In this document: positions 39,090-47,811 of the stretch, one piece after another
Layout of the letters: each line of letters opens with the position of its first letter
How positions within the stretch are numbered: the stretch's first letter is position 1
Assembly: GCA_019930625.1 (NCBI GenBank)
Contig: CP082844.1
Span: forward strand, 2,356,001-2,420,000
Source: Nocardia asteroides
GTDB lineage: Bacteria; Actinomycetota; Actinomycetes; Mycobacteriales; Mycobacteriaceae
Reading direction: 5' to 3'
DNA: 64,000 bases
The notes under the pieces: model-generated
Databases searched by the model: none
Seen by the model: only the letters and a program-made list of their open reading frames with translations
What the model was told of the DNA's origin: nothing
Translations under genes and position numbers: made by a program

Positions 39090-39207
39090 ATGTCGTTCTA
39101 CGGCTGGCGCCGCGCTTTCATTCCCGCACCGGTTTCCGCTCTCCGCTCGTACGCCGTCCGGCACATGCCCATCGGGCGAAATCGTCGAGCTACGGCTGCC
39201 GTCCCTG

Positions 39208-39663
39208 CTACGTGACGACGAACACTCCCTTTCCCGGAACGTGTGGCAAGTTGGTCGCGATCAGTACTTCCACCCGGCCGAGGCCGGAGGGGAGGCCGAG
39301 CGGCACCCACGCACCGGCGACGTTCTCTTTGGTCGGTGTGTCGTCGGCGACCCAGAACGTGGGAAGGGTGCCCAGCACGCCGGTGTCGGAGTTCTGCCAC
39401 GACACCGTGACCTCTACGCCGCAGGCGCCGCCGGGCCGGTCGGGCGTGAAGACGAACTCCGGACGGATCCAGAGCGTGGGAGTACCGGAGGAGTTGCGGT
39501 CGGGGTCGTAGTGGGCCGTGATCATGCCGATACCGGCACCGCCGCCGCCGCAGAGCGTTCGTGCCGCTGGGACGCCACGGGGGAGGGCGGAGGCCGCCGG
39601 GGTGGTCACCGCGACTGCGCCGATGGCCAGAGCCAGGACTGCTAGGCCGTGCCGGACTTTCAC
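39208..39663 (-). CDS. Small secreted protein of unknown function
   Basis: 151 residues. A clear Sec signal peptide (MKVRHGLAVLALAIGAVAV, then PAASA-LP) is followed by a mature domain with two cysteines (TLCGGGG and GGACGVEV) that could form a disulfide, and a beta-rich sequence. No family recognised. GTG 39663 has AAGGGAG six bases upstream; the long open frame upstream is not coding. Confidence 0.72.
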   Translation of the reverse strand: MKVRHGLAVLALAIGAVAVTTPAASALPRGVPAARTLCGGGGAGIGMITAHYDPDRNSSGTPTLWIRPEFVFTPDRPGGACGVEVTVSWQNSDTGVLGTLPTFWVADDTPTKENVAGAWVPLGLPSGLGRVEVLIATNLPHVPGKGVFVVT

Positions 39664-39854
39664 CGATGCTCCCTTCGCCGGAACCGAACTGTCTGTCTGC
39701 TGTGTCGACAGGGACTGGCTGCATGTTAACGGCAGGCGGGTTGAGGGAGTGTTATTCGAACTGAAAGCGCTCGAATCTCCCGGTGGCGGCGGCGTTGCGG
39801 ACCGTTGTCCTGGACCGGGCGCCGTTGACCGGCCCAGGAGAACGGTCTCCGGGG

Positions 39855-40907
39855 TCAGCCGGCGACTGCGGAGCGCAGGTGGGCGCGCTCGGCGATGGCC
39901 GCCAATTCCGCGTTGAAGCGGTCGGCGGCTTCGATATTGCCGAGGTGGCCGGTGGGCCACACGTGGTACGCGGCCAGGTGGCCGGTCTCGGCGAGCGCGT
40001 CGGCGATGCGGCGCGACATGCGTTCGGGCAGCAAGCGGTCGTGCGCGCCCGCGATCACCGTGGTGGGCACGGTGAGGGACGCGGCGGCTTCGGCGAGATC
40101 CATGTCGGCGAGCGCGGCGGCATGCCTGCCGCGGGTGAGCGGTCGGCACGACCGCACGATGCCCAGCGCGAATTCCACCTGATCCGCGGTCGCGTGCGGG
40201 GTCATCACGCGCGCCTTGAGCAGCGCGCTGGCCGGCCAACCGCCCGGTAACGGGACCGGCGCGGTGAGCAGCGTCTCCGCGACGATCATCGGCATCCGCA
40301 CGGTGGCCCCGAGCACGGTGATCGGCCGATCCGCCAGGGTGAGCGGCTTGTTCAGCAGCGGAAGCAAGTCGGTGTCGTAGCGGATGTTGCCCGAGGAGCT
40401 GTTCAACAGGACGGCGGCGGCGGCCTGCTTACGGACCTGTTCCGTATGGCGAGCGGCCCAGGCCTGAATGGTTATTCCGCCCATGCTGTGGCCGACCAGC
40501 ACGGCGCGCTGCCCGGGCCGGAGGGTGGCGTCCAGAATGGCCGACAGATCGTCGGCCAGCGACTCTTTGCTGGGGGCGGCCTTGCCGAGCTCACTGGCGC
40601 CGTGGCCGCGCTGGTCGTAGCAGACCACGCGGTATCGGTCGGCGAACGCGTTGATCTGCGGGTTCCAGTACTCGATACTGCAACTCCAGCCGTGGATGAG
40701 GACGATGACATCGCCGTCGGCCGGACCGTAGGCGTGTACGCGCAGGCGAGCGCCGTCCTTGGTGGTGACCGGGATAACCGCGTGGCGGGCGGTGGGGGCG
40801 TTCAACGACGCCGTCCGGAAGGTGCGGGACCGCAGTCCGGCACGGTAGTCGGCGGTCAGCGCACCGTCGTACGCGTCCGCCAGCGTCCTCATCGACTTCA
40901 CCAGCAT
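39855..40907 (-). CDS. Alpha/beta hydrolase
   Basis: 350 residues. The hydrolase domain starts near 60: VIVLIHGWSCSIEYWNPQI, YDQRGHGASE, nucleophile elbow GHSMGG, acid AGAHDRLLP and histidine PTGHLGN, all intact. The helical N-terminal ~50 residues resemble those of actinobacterial lipase/esterase relatives. Substrate unknown. ATG 40907 has AAAGGAG 6-7 bases upstream, and a palindromic element lies about 30 bases further upstream. Confidence 0.83.
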   Translation of the reverse strand: MLVKSMRTLADAYDGALTADYRAGLRSRTFRTASLNAPTARHAVIPVTTKDGARLRVHAYGPADGDVIVLIHGWSCSIEYWNPQINAFADRYRVVCYDQRGHGASELGKAAPSKESLADDLSAILDATLRPGQRAVLVGHSMGGITIQAWAARHTEQVRKQAAAAVLLNSSSGNIRYDTDLLPLLNKPLTLADRPITVLGATVRMPMIVAETLLTAPVPLPGGWPASALLKARVMTPHATADQVEFALGIVRSCRPLTRGRHAAALADMDLAEAAASLTVPTTVIAGAHDRLLPERMSRRIADALAETGHLAAYHVWPTGHLGNIEAADRFNAELAAIAERAHLRSAVAG

Positions 40908-40937
40908 CGAGCACTCCTTTGTGTCCACCGTCACCGT

Positions 40938-40975
40938 ACAGTGCAAGCAGAGTGCTTGCTAGTGCTAGCGCTGTA
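40938..40975. promoter_or_regulatory. Nested palindrome, possible operator of the hydrolase gene
   Basis: AAGCA-GAG-TGCTT (40945-40957) lies inside a larger dyad TACAG...CTGTA (40938-40975), about 30 bases upstream of the hydrolase start. Looks like a TetR-type operator; no regulator gene is adjacent. Confidence 0.4.
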
Positions 40976-41061
40976 TGACGGGATGTCCTGGCTTGTACCA
41001 GGGAGTACCCCGGATTCGGTCGGGCTAAAGATCATTCCTACCCAAACATCGCCCGCGATGA

Positions 41062-41145
41062 ACCGAGCGTTTCGGGCCGGGCGGGCCGGGGTTCGAGTTG
41101 GCCGACCCGTCCGGCAACGTGCTGCGGTTCGCGCAGCCGAAGTAG
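41062..41145 (+). pseudogene. 3' fragment of a VOC/glyoxalase-family gene
   Basis: In frame 1, a TGA at 41059 is followed by about 27 residues ending GFELADPSGNVLRFAQPK and a stop. This is the usual C-terminus of glyoxalase/bleomycin-resistance (VOC) proteins, with the metal-ligand Glu in FEL. No upstream part of such a gene is present, so it is a remnant. Confidence 0.5.
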
Positions 41146-41195
41146 CGCCGCGCTGCTGTGGCGTCCCCGCTCACCGCCCGGTTACGGTTGAGTTC

Positions 41196-41654
41196 GTGGA
41201 CATCGCGCATACTTCCTCCGGCCCCGCGGCGGACCCGGGAACCGAGCCGAGGACCGGGTGGCGCGGGGCGGCTGTTCCCCTGCTCGTGGCGGGCGTCGGG
41301 GTGGGTGTCGGCGTGCTGCTGCACCTGCGTGATCCCCACGTCGAAGGCTCCTATGGCACCTGCCCGGTATACGCGCTGACCGGCTGGTACTGCCCGGGTT
41401 GCGGGGGGATGCGCGCGGTGCACAATCTCACCGACGGGCAGGTTCTCGACGCCCTGCACAGCAACTTGCTCGCGATTCCGCTGATTCTCGCGTTCGCTGT
41501 GTGGGTGACGGACTGGACCGTCCGGGCTTGGCGTGGCCAGAAGATGCGGCTGCCCTCGATCAGCAAGACCACCATGTGGACCTTCTTCGCATTGCTCGCG
41601 ATCTACACCGTGGTGCGCAATACGCCGTGGGGAACCCTGTTCACACCGGTGTAA
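41196..41654 (+). CDS. DUF2752 membrane protein
   Basis: 152 residues. The signature CPVYALTGWYCPGCGGMRA, followed by HNLTDGQVLDALHSN, is the DUF2752 hallmark. Three membrane helices are predicted (GVGVGVGVLLHL; LLAIPLILAFAVWV; TMWTFFALLAIYTV). Function unknown; the conserved cysteines may bind metal. GTG 41196 lies 7 bases after TACGGT (leaderless type). Confidence 0.83.
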   Translation: MDIAHTSSGPAADPGTEPRTGWRGAAVPLLVAGVGVGVGVLLHLRDPHVEGSYGTCPVYALTGWYCPGCGGMRAVHNLTDGQVLDALHSNLLAIPLILAFAVWVTDWTVRAWRGQKMRLPSISKTTMWTFFALLAIYTVVRNTPWGTLFTPV

Positions 41655-41681
41655 CAAGCCGGTATGCGGGCACCCCGAGGT

Positions 41682-41867
41682 ATGAACGATTCGCTGAAGA
41701 CCCGGGTGCGGCAGAAGTTGCTGCGCCAGCTCGTCGAAGATCCGCGGGACACCGAGCACGACGACCCCCGCCAGATCGCCGTGGAAACCGATCTGGACGC
41801 GCTGGCCAACGTCTCGGAGGACGATCCGCTCGTCGAAGAACTCGCCACACGTTATCTCGTGTTCTGA
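41682..41867 (+). CDS. Small conserved-looking hypothetical protein
   Basis: 61 residues from ATG 41682 (ATG 41664 would add six). Charged and mostly helical: DSLKTRVRQKLLRQLVEDP, then DLDALANVSEDDPLVEELA. No family recognised. It follows DUF2752 by 27 bases and may be co-transcribed; it ends one base before the aminopeptidase stop on the other strand. Confidence 0.55.
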   Translation: MNDSLKTRVRQKLLRQLVEDPRDTEHDDPRQIAVETDLDALANVSEDDPLVEELATRYLVF

Positions 41868-43214
41868 TCAGGCCGTCGACGCGCCGCCATAGGGCGGTAA
41901 CTGCGGCAGCCGCTCGGCGAGCAACCAGCTGTCCCACAGGGGACGCAGCGGCACCAGGCTGTAGTGCCCCGCCAGATCGGTGAATTCCTCGGTGGTCACC
42001 GACGAGTGGCGGTAGCGAATGGTCCACTCGCGCAGTAAGTCGAAGAACGTCGAGTCGCCCAGTTCCAAGCGCAGGGCGTGCAGGGTGAGCGCGCCCCGTT
42101 TGTAGACGCGATCGTCGAACATGCGCTGCGGTCCCGGATCGCCGATGACGATGTCCTGCGGCTCGCGGGAAAGATTGTGCCGTGCCGCGCGGGCCAGCTG
42201 ATCGGCGGTTGGCCCGCCCGCGGCCTCCGACCAGATCCATTCCGCGTAACAGGCGAAGCCCTCGTGCAGCCAGATGTCACGCCACTGCCGGATGGTCAGG
42301 CTGTTGCCGAACCACTGGTGGGCCAGTTCGTGCGCGACCAGCCGTTCGGCGCCGCGGCGGCCGTCGCAGTGGTTGGCTCCGAAGATCGAGATGCCCTGCG
42401 CCTCGATCGGAATCTCCAGCTCGTCGTCGGTGACGACCACGGTGTAGTCCTCGAACGGGTACGGGCCGAATTTCTCGCTGAAGACTTCCAGCATCATCGG
42501 CTGACGCGCGAAATCGTAGTCGAAAGCGGTGCGCAGTCGCGACGGGAGGACGGCCTGCATCGGTACCGGGGAGTGCGAGGAGCCGATGCGGTGCTTGCGA
42601 TAGTGACCGATCTGGACGGTGGCCAAGTAGCTCGACATCGGTTCGGGCTGCTCGTACACCCACGTGGTCTGACTGGACTTGGTCTGCTTGCGCAGCAAAG
42701 TCCCGTTCGCCACCGCGTAGTACGGCGAATCGGTGGTGATCGAGATCCGGTAGGTCGCTTTGGAACTCGGGTGGTCGTCGCACGGGAACCAGGACGCAGC
42801 GCCGTTGGGCTGGCTGGCCACGAGCGCGCCTTCGGTGAGCTCCTCCCAGCCGACTTCGCCCCACGGCCCGCGCACCGGTCTCGGGGTGCCGCCGTACTGC
42901 ACCACCAGCGCGAGCACGCCGCCCGCGGGGATCCGCTGTTGCGGCGTGACCACCAGTTTGCCGTGCTGGTGGGCGAATTTCGCGGCTTTGACCCCGTTGA
43001 CGAACACCTTCGAGACGCTCAGCCCCTGAGCGAGATCGAGGGCGAACCGGGGCCGCGCCTCGGTGGTCACCGCGGTGATCGCGGCGCGCGCGGTGAGCCG
43101 GTTGACGGCCACCCGGTAGGCCAGATCGAGTTCGTATCGGGACACCCGATACCCCCGGTTGCCGTTCTGCGGTAGGTACTCGTCGATGGGGGCTTCGTAG
43201 AACTTGCCCGCCAT
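41868..43214 (-). CDS. M1-family zinc aminopeptidase-like protein
   Basis: 448 residues. Zinc site HELAH (295-299) with the distal ligand E318 (LHEGFACYAEW), i.e. HExxH-x18-E, preceded by a beta-rich N-terminal domain. The exopeptidase motif GAMEN is replaced by IEAQGIS. The protein is about half the length of classical M1 enzymes (no C-terminal HEAT domain) and shows no signal peptide, so it is probably cytoplasmic. The ATG overlaps the stop of the Pls-like synthetase (TGATG), so the two are co-translated and may act on the same peptide material. Confidence 0.88.
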   Translation of the reverse strand: MAGKFYEAPIDEYLPQNGNRGYRVSRYELDLAYRVAVNRLTARAAITAVTTEARPRFALDLAQGLSVSKVFVNGVKAAKFAHQHGKLVVTPQQRIPAGGVLALVVQYGGTPRPVRGPWGEVGWEELTEGALVASQPNGAASWFPCDDHPSSKATYRISITTDSPYYAVANGTLLRKQTKSSQTTWVYEQPEPMSSYLATVQIGHYRKHRIGSSHSPVPMQAVLPSRLRTAFDYDFARQPMMLEVFSEKFGPYPFEDYTVVVTDDELEIPIEAQGISIFGANHCDGRRGAERLVAHELAHQWFGNSLTIRQWRDIWLHEGFACYAEWIWSEAAGGPTADQLARAARHNLSREPQDIVIGDPGPQRMFDDRVYKRGALTLHALRLELGDSTFFDLLREWTIRYRHSSVTTEEFTDLAGHYSLVPLRPLWDSWLLAERLPQLPPYGGASTA

Positions 43215-46200
43215 CAGCTCGCCCCGGGGTCGCCCGTGAACCAGGGCGCGATCGGGTTGCCCCACCAGCGCGTCGAGGCGGGCACCGCGTCACCGCGCAT
43301 GACCAGAGAGGCCGGGCCGACGGTCGCGCCGTCGCCGATCGCGGAGGCGGGCAACGCCACGCAGTGCGGTCCGAGGGTGGCGCCCGCACCGAGGGTGACG
43401 GTGTCCATGGCCATGATCCGGTCGTGGAACAGGTGGGTCTGCACCACACAGCCGCGTTCCACGGTCGCGCCGTCGCCGAGAGTCACCAGATCCGCCTCCG
43501 GTAGCCAGTAGGACTCGCACCATACCCCGCGGCCGATGCGGGCGCCGAGGCCGCGAAGCCAGAGGTTCAGGACGGGCGTCCCGGTCGCCGCGCGCGCGAA
43601 CCACGGTGCGGCAACCGTTTCCACGAACGTGTCGGAGACCTCGTTACGCCAGACGAACGAGCTCCACAGCGGATGCTCCTCGCTGCGGATTCGTCCCACC
43701 AGCAACCATTTGGCGGCCACCGCGCTCGCTCCGGCGACGGCGCCCGCTGCCAGCAGCACCAGCCCGCTGAGCAGCCCGGCGGTGAGGTGGCCGAAAGTTC
43801 GCGCGAGCCAGGCCAGGGTGAACAGCACGCCGAGGCCGATCGCGAAGGTCACCAGGACAGGGAACAAGCGGCAGGTTTCGACGAGGCCCCTGGCGACGCG
43901 CAGGCGTACCGGCGGGTCGAAGGTCCGCGCGGTGTCGGCGCTCTCCGCGGCGCGGCGCAACCGCACCGGCGGGCTGCCCAGCCAGGACGAGCCGGCCTTC
44001 GCCTTGGACGGCGCCGCCGACAGCACCGCGACCAGGCCGTTCTTCGGCACCCGGCGGCCGGGCGCGGTCATCCCGGAGTTGCCGAGGAAACCGCGCTTGC
44101 CGACCTTCGCCTCACCGATGCGCAGCCAGCCGCCGCCGAGTTCGTACCCGGCGATCATGGTGTCGTCGGCCAGGAACGCCCCGTCGGCGACGGTGGTGAA
44201 CTTGGGCAGCAGCAGTACCGTGGACGCCTCGACGCTCTTGCCCACCTTCGCCCCGAGCGAGCGCAGCCACAGCGGCGTGAGCAGGCCGGCGTACAGCGGG
44301 AACAGGAAGGTGCGCGCGGAATCCAGCAGCCGCTCGGTGGCCCAGGCCTGCCAGCCGACGCGGCTGCGCACCGGGTGGTAGCCCTCGGTGAGACCGATGC
44401 TCAGCAGCCGGACCGCGACGATGGTCGCCGCGGCGTACACGCCCAGGCTGAGCAGGGTCGCGAGGGGCAGGACGGTGAACGCCCGCGCGACGCCGTCGGC
44501 GAGCGTGCGGGTGTCCCGAACGAACCACGCGATGAACACGCCACCCGCGCCGATACCGAGAATCGGCATGGCGGCCAAGGCCATCGAGGTGATGCCGAAG
44601 ACGCCGACCCAGTGCCGGGCTCGGTCGGGCCGGTGCGACGGCCAGCGGTGCTGGGCCTTGCCGACCTTCACCGCGGGCGAACCGGCCCACTCCTGGTCGG
44701 CCTTCACCTTGCCCGATACCGCGGAGCCGGGCGCCACCTCCGCGTTCCTGCCGATCTTCGTGCCCGGCAACAAGATCGAGCGCGAGCCGACCACCGCGCC
44801 GGGGCCGATGGCGATCGGACCGAGATGCACCACGTCGCCGTCGATCCAGTAACCGGACAGGTCGACCTCCGGTTCCACGCTGCAACCGTCGCCGAGTTCG
44901 AGCATGCCGGTCACCGGCGGGAGACTGTGCAGGTCGACGCCCTTGCCGATCTTCGCACCCAGCGCGCGAGCGAACGGCACCATCCACGGCGCACCGGAGA
45001 GGTTCTCGGCGCCGCTGGCCGCGGAGAGGCGGACGGCCGCCCACAAGCGCAGGTGCACCGATCCGCCGCGCGGATAACGGCCGGGGCGGATGCCACGCAG
45101 CAGCAGGCGCGCGCCTGCCACGCAGATGGCCATGCGGCCGGGTGGGGAGATGAACAGCGCGAACGCGACCAGCGTCCACCACCAGGACAGCTGGGGCAGC
45201 CAGGGCAGCGAGCCGGACCAGGCCGCGATGTTGCCGACGATTGCCAGCCAGGTGAGCCACTGCAGCCCGGTGAGGGTGGTGAGGGGGATGGTGGCGAGCA
45301 CCTGCGCCGCTTGCGCCATCGGTGGCGTCGGTCGCACCGTCCGCTCGGCGACCGCCACCGCGGGCGTGGTCTGCTCCAGCAGGTCGGCCAGCGCGCCGAG
45401 GCGGGGATGGTCGTAGACATCGGCGACCGTGATCTGCGGATACCGTTCGCGCAGCGCGGTGACCAGTTGCGCCGCCGCGAGCGAGCCGCCGCCCAGATCG
45501 AAGAAGTCCGCGTCGAGATCGCCGACCTCCGCGCCGAGGATGGAATCCCACAGCCCGGCAACCCACTGGGCGGTGCCGGTCAGGTCGTTGTCGTCGTCGT
45601 CCTCGGCGGCATTGGGCAGCGGCCAGGGCAGCGCGTCCCGGTCGACCTTGCCGGAGGTGCGGGTGGGCAGCTCGTCGACCACCGCGAGCCTGGGCACCAG
45701 CGGCGCCGGGAGTTGTCCGGCGAGGGCGGCTCGCGCGGCCTTGGCATCGAAGTCCGTCCCCGGCCCGGTCACATAGCCGACCAGGAGCTTGTTGCCCGCC
45801 TTCGTGGTTCGGATGGCCGCCGCGGCGCCCGTGACGCCCGGGAGGTGCTGGAGAGCGTTGTCTATCTCGCCGAGTTCGATGCGCCGACCGCCCAGCTTGA
45901 TCTGATCATCGGCGCGGCCGAGGAAGATCAGCCCAGCGCTGTCGTTGCGGACCAGATCGCCGCTGCGGTAGGCGCGCTCCCAGCCGACGGAGTTCAGCGG
46001 GGCGTACTTCTCGGCGTCCTTGACCGGGTCGAGGTAGCGCGCGAGACCGACTCCGCCGATCACCAATTCACCGGATTCGCCCTCGGCCACCGGATTGCCC
46101 GCTGGATCCACCACGACCAGATCCCAGCCGTTGAGCGGCAGTCCGATCCGGATCGGCCACCGGCCGTCCAAGCGCGCGGCGCACGCGACGACCGTCGCTT

Positions 46201-47146
46201 CCGTGGGGCCGTAGGTGTTCCATACCTCGCGAGCCGAATCACCGTTGCCCGCAAGGCGTTCGGCGAGTTCCGGCGGCACGGCCTCGCCGCCGAAGATGAG
46301 CAGGCGCACCGCCTCCAGCGCCTCGACCGGCCAGGTCGCCGCCAGGGTCGGTACGGTCGAGACCACGCTGATCTCCCGCCGCACCAGCCAGGGACCGAGA
46401 TCGGCTCCGGTGCGCACCAGATCGCGTGGGGCGGGCACCAGGCAGGCGCCGTTGCGCCAGGCCAGCCACATCTCCTCGCAGGAGGCGTCGAACGCGACCG
46501 ACAGACCCGCGAGTACCCGGTCACCGGGACTGATCGGAGCGTCGCGGAGGAACAGGTCCGCTTCGGCGTCGACGAAGGCGGCGGCGTTGCGATGAGTGAC
46601 CGCCACGCCTTTCGGAGTTCCGGTGGAACCGGAGGTGAAGATGATCCAGGCGTCGTCGCCGGGGCCGGGCAGCGTCGACCAGGTCTCCTCGCGCTGCCGC
46701 TCCGCCGCGCGGATGCCCGCGGCGGTGGTCTCGATGCCTTGCGCGGTCACGATCGCGGTGACCTGCGCCTCCCCGAAGACCAGTTGGGCGCGCTCGTCCG
46801 GGTCGTCGGCGTCGACCGGCACGTAGGCGGCACCGGAGTACAGGATGGCGAGAATGGTGACGTAGAGCTCGCGGGTGCCCGAGGGCATGCGCACGCCGAC
46901 CCGGTCGCCCGGCCGCACGCCCGCCGTGGCGAGGCGAGCCATGGCCTTCTCGATCTCGACGACCAGCTCCAGGTAGGACAGCACGACTCGGCCGTCATCG
47001 ATGGCGGGGGCATCGGGGTGCGCGAGCGCCGTCGCGGTGAGGATGTCGACCAGCGTCCTGGCCGCCGGCGCGTGATCGCCGCGCGACAACGGACGCGCCG
47101 GCGCGTCGAGCTCTGTCTCGAGCATGGTGCTCTGTGCACCTCCCAT
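43214..47146 (-). CDS. Pls/PosA-type NRPS-like poly-amino-acid synthetase
   Basis: 1310 residues. Adenylation domain 30-510 with A3 FTSGSTGTPKG (170-180), FDASCEEMW (219-227, specificity region), NTYGPTEAT, YRSGDLV and lysine K500 in RTSGKVDRD. Carrier domain with phosphopantetheine site S555 in DLGGGSLAA. Then about six membrane helices interleaved with three hexapeptide left-handed beta-helix blocks (near 790, 1000 and 1250). There is no condensation or thioesterase domain. This is the architecture of epsilon-poly-lysine synthetase (Pls) and poly-ornithine synthetase PosA. The monomer cannot be read reliably. ATG 47146 has GAGG 7 bases upstream. Confidence 0.88.
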   Translation of the reverse strand: MGGAQSTMLETELDAPARPLSRGDHAPAARTLVDILTATALAHPDAPAIDDGRVVLSYLELVVEIEKAMARLATAGVRPGDRVGVRMPSGTRELYVTILAILYSGAAYVPVDADDPDERAQLVFGEAQVTAIVTAQGIETTAAGIRAAERQREETWSTLPGPGDDAWIIFTSGSTGTPKGVAVTHRNAAAFVDAEADLFLRDAPISPGDRVLAGLSVAFDASCEEMWLAWRNGACLVPAPRDLVRTGADLGPWLVRREISVVSTVPTLAATWPVEALEAVRLLIFGGEAVPPELAERLAGNGDSAREVWNTYGPTEATVVACAARLDGRWPIRIGLPLNGWDLVVVDPAGNPVAEGESGELVIGGVGLARYLDPVKDAEKYAPLNSVGWERAYRSGDLVRNDSAGLIFLGRADDQIKLGGRRIELGEIDNALQHLPGVTGAAAAIRTTKAGNKLLVGYVTGPGTDFDAKAARAALAGQLPAPLVPRLAVVDELPTRTSGKVDRDALPWPLPNAAEDDDDNDLTGTAQWVAGLWDSILGAEVGDLDADFFDLGGGSLAAAQLVTALRERYPQITVADVYDHPRLGALADLLEQTTPAVAVAERTVRPTPPMAQAAQVLATIPLTTLTGLQWLTWLAIVGNIAAWSGSLPWLPQLSWWWTLVAFALFISPPGRMAICVAGARLLLRGIRPGRYPRGGSVHLRLWAAVRLSAASGAENLSGAPWMVPFARALGAKIGKGVDLHSLPPVTGMLELGDGCSVEPEVDLSGYWIDGDVVHLGPIAIGPGAVVGSRSILLPGTKIGRNAEVAPGSAVSGKVKADQEWAGSPAVKVGKAQHRWPSHRPDRARHWVGVFGITSMALAAMPILGIGAGGVFIAWFVRDTRTLADGVARAFTVLPLATLLSLGVYAAATIVAVRLLSIGLTEGYHPVRSRVGWQAWATERLLDSARTFLFPLYAGLLTPLWLRSLGAKVGKSVEASTVLLLPKFTTVADGAFLADDTMIAGYELGGGWLRIGEAKVGKRGFLGNSGMTAPGRRVPKNGLVAVLSAAPSKAKAGSSWLGSPPVRLRRAAESADTARTFDPPVRLRVARGLVETCRLFPVLVTFAIGLGVLFTLAWLARTFGHLTAGLLSGLVLLAAGAVAGASAVAAKWLLVGRIRSEEHPLWSSFVWRNEVSDTFVETVAAPWFARAATGTPVLNLWLRGLGARIGRGVWCESYWLPEADLVTLGDGATVERGCVVQTHLFHDRIMAMDTVTLGAGATLGPHCVALPASAIGDGATVGPASLVMRGDAVPASTRWWGNPIAPWFTGDPGAS

Positions 47147-47644
47147 CGACCTGCCTCACACTTTCCTGTTGTTGTGTCATAGCTGGGTTACCAAAGGGCA
47201 AACGCCATGCTGGCCAGTTGTCCACGGTACCCGGGGTTGTCGTCGTTTGTTGTTCACCGGACGGCGCGTGGGAGCGGCCGGTGCTGCGGGTGTTGTTGCA
47301 GGTGAGCCCGCTATTTACGGCTTTCCGCAGGGCAACGGCTGGTCGGCGGGTCAGTCTCGTGCATTCGCCACGAGATCGCTGAACCGAGGGTGTGATTCCG
47401 CTCATCGAAGCGGTCGGTCGCCTCCCGCACGGTGGTGCCGAACGTCGAGTCGCGGATCGCGGCACCGGGCGCGGTGGCAGTCGTCTGTCGCCGAGGGGTC
47501 CACGATTTCGCGAGGCAGGCGCGGCTCGCGTGTCTTCGTGGGGGTGCTTGTAATGGCTCCCACATGGTGGTTAGGTCCACGCGGTGCTCGTGGGGGACTC
47601 GGGTCGGATGTGGTTGACAGTGCCGGGGCGCTTCTGCCACTCTC
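47147..47644. other. Divergent intergenic region upstream of Pls-like gene and riboswitch
   Basis: About 500 bases. It must hold the promoters for both directions. A near-match to a DnaA box (TTGTCCACG, 47218) is isolated and probably meaningless. Open frames here lack ribosome sites; no gene recognised. Confidence 0.5.
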
Positions 47645-47732
47645 GGGTCAGGTCATGAGTGCCAGTGCAAAGCCCCGGCTTGCTGGCCGGCAACCCTCCT
47701 CCGCGGTGGGGTGCTCCGGGTGACGACCCGGC
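47645..47732 (+). promoter_or_regulatory. SAM-IV riboswitch
   Basis: The stretch beginning GGTCATGAGTGCCAG (47651), continuing with AGCCCCGGCTTGCTGGCCGG, CAACCCTCC and CCGCGGTGGGGTGCTCCGGG, and closing with GACGACC (pairing GGTC 47651-47654 with GACC 47725-47728) is the recognisable core of the actinobacterial SAM-IV riboswitch. It binds S-adenosylmethionine, normally to repress sulfur/methionine genes. It lies ~80 bases before the start of the class V aminotransferase-like gene. Pattern recognition, not a covariance-model hit. Confidence 0.85.
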
Positions 47733-47811
47733 CGCCGCCCGACCGGGCGCGGCAAGCGCGGACTCGACGACTCATCTGATCGCGGGTCCCTTAGCCGACG
47801 GGATTCACGTG

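Noticed and set aside
43673..47182. Very long plus-strand open frame opposite the Pls-like synthetase
   Set aside because: Shadow of the real gene; the translated sequence is Arg/Gly/Glu-biased and has no domain, whereas the minus strand shows ordered NRPS motifs.
47218..47226. TTGTCCACG, a one-mismatch DnaA box upstream of the Pls-like gene
   Set aside because: Single and imperfect; unlike the pair at 16150-16176 it has no neighbour within 100 bases.
47659..47811. Upstream extension of the aminotransferase-like ORF
   Set aside because: The extension lies inside the SAM-IV riboswitch, which must be an untranslated leader; the protein similarity begins after ATG 47812.
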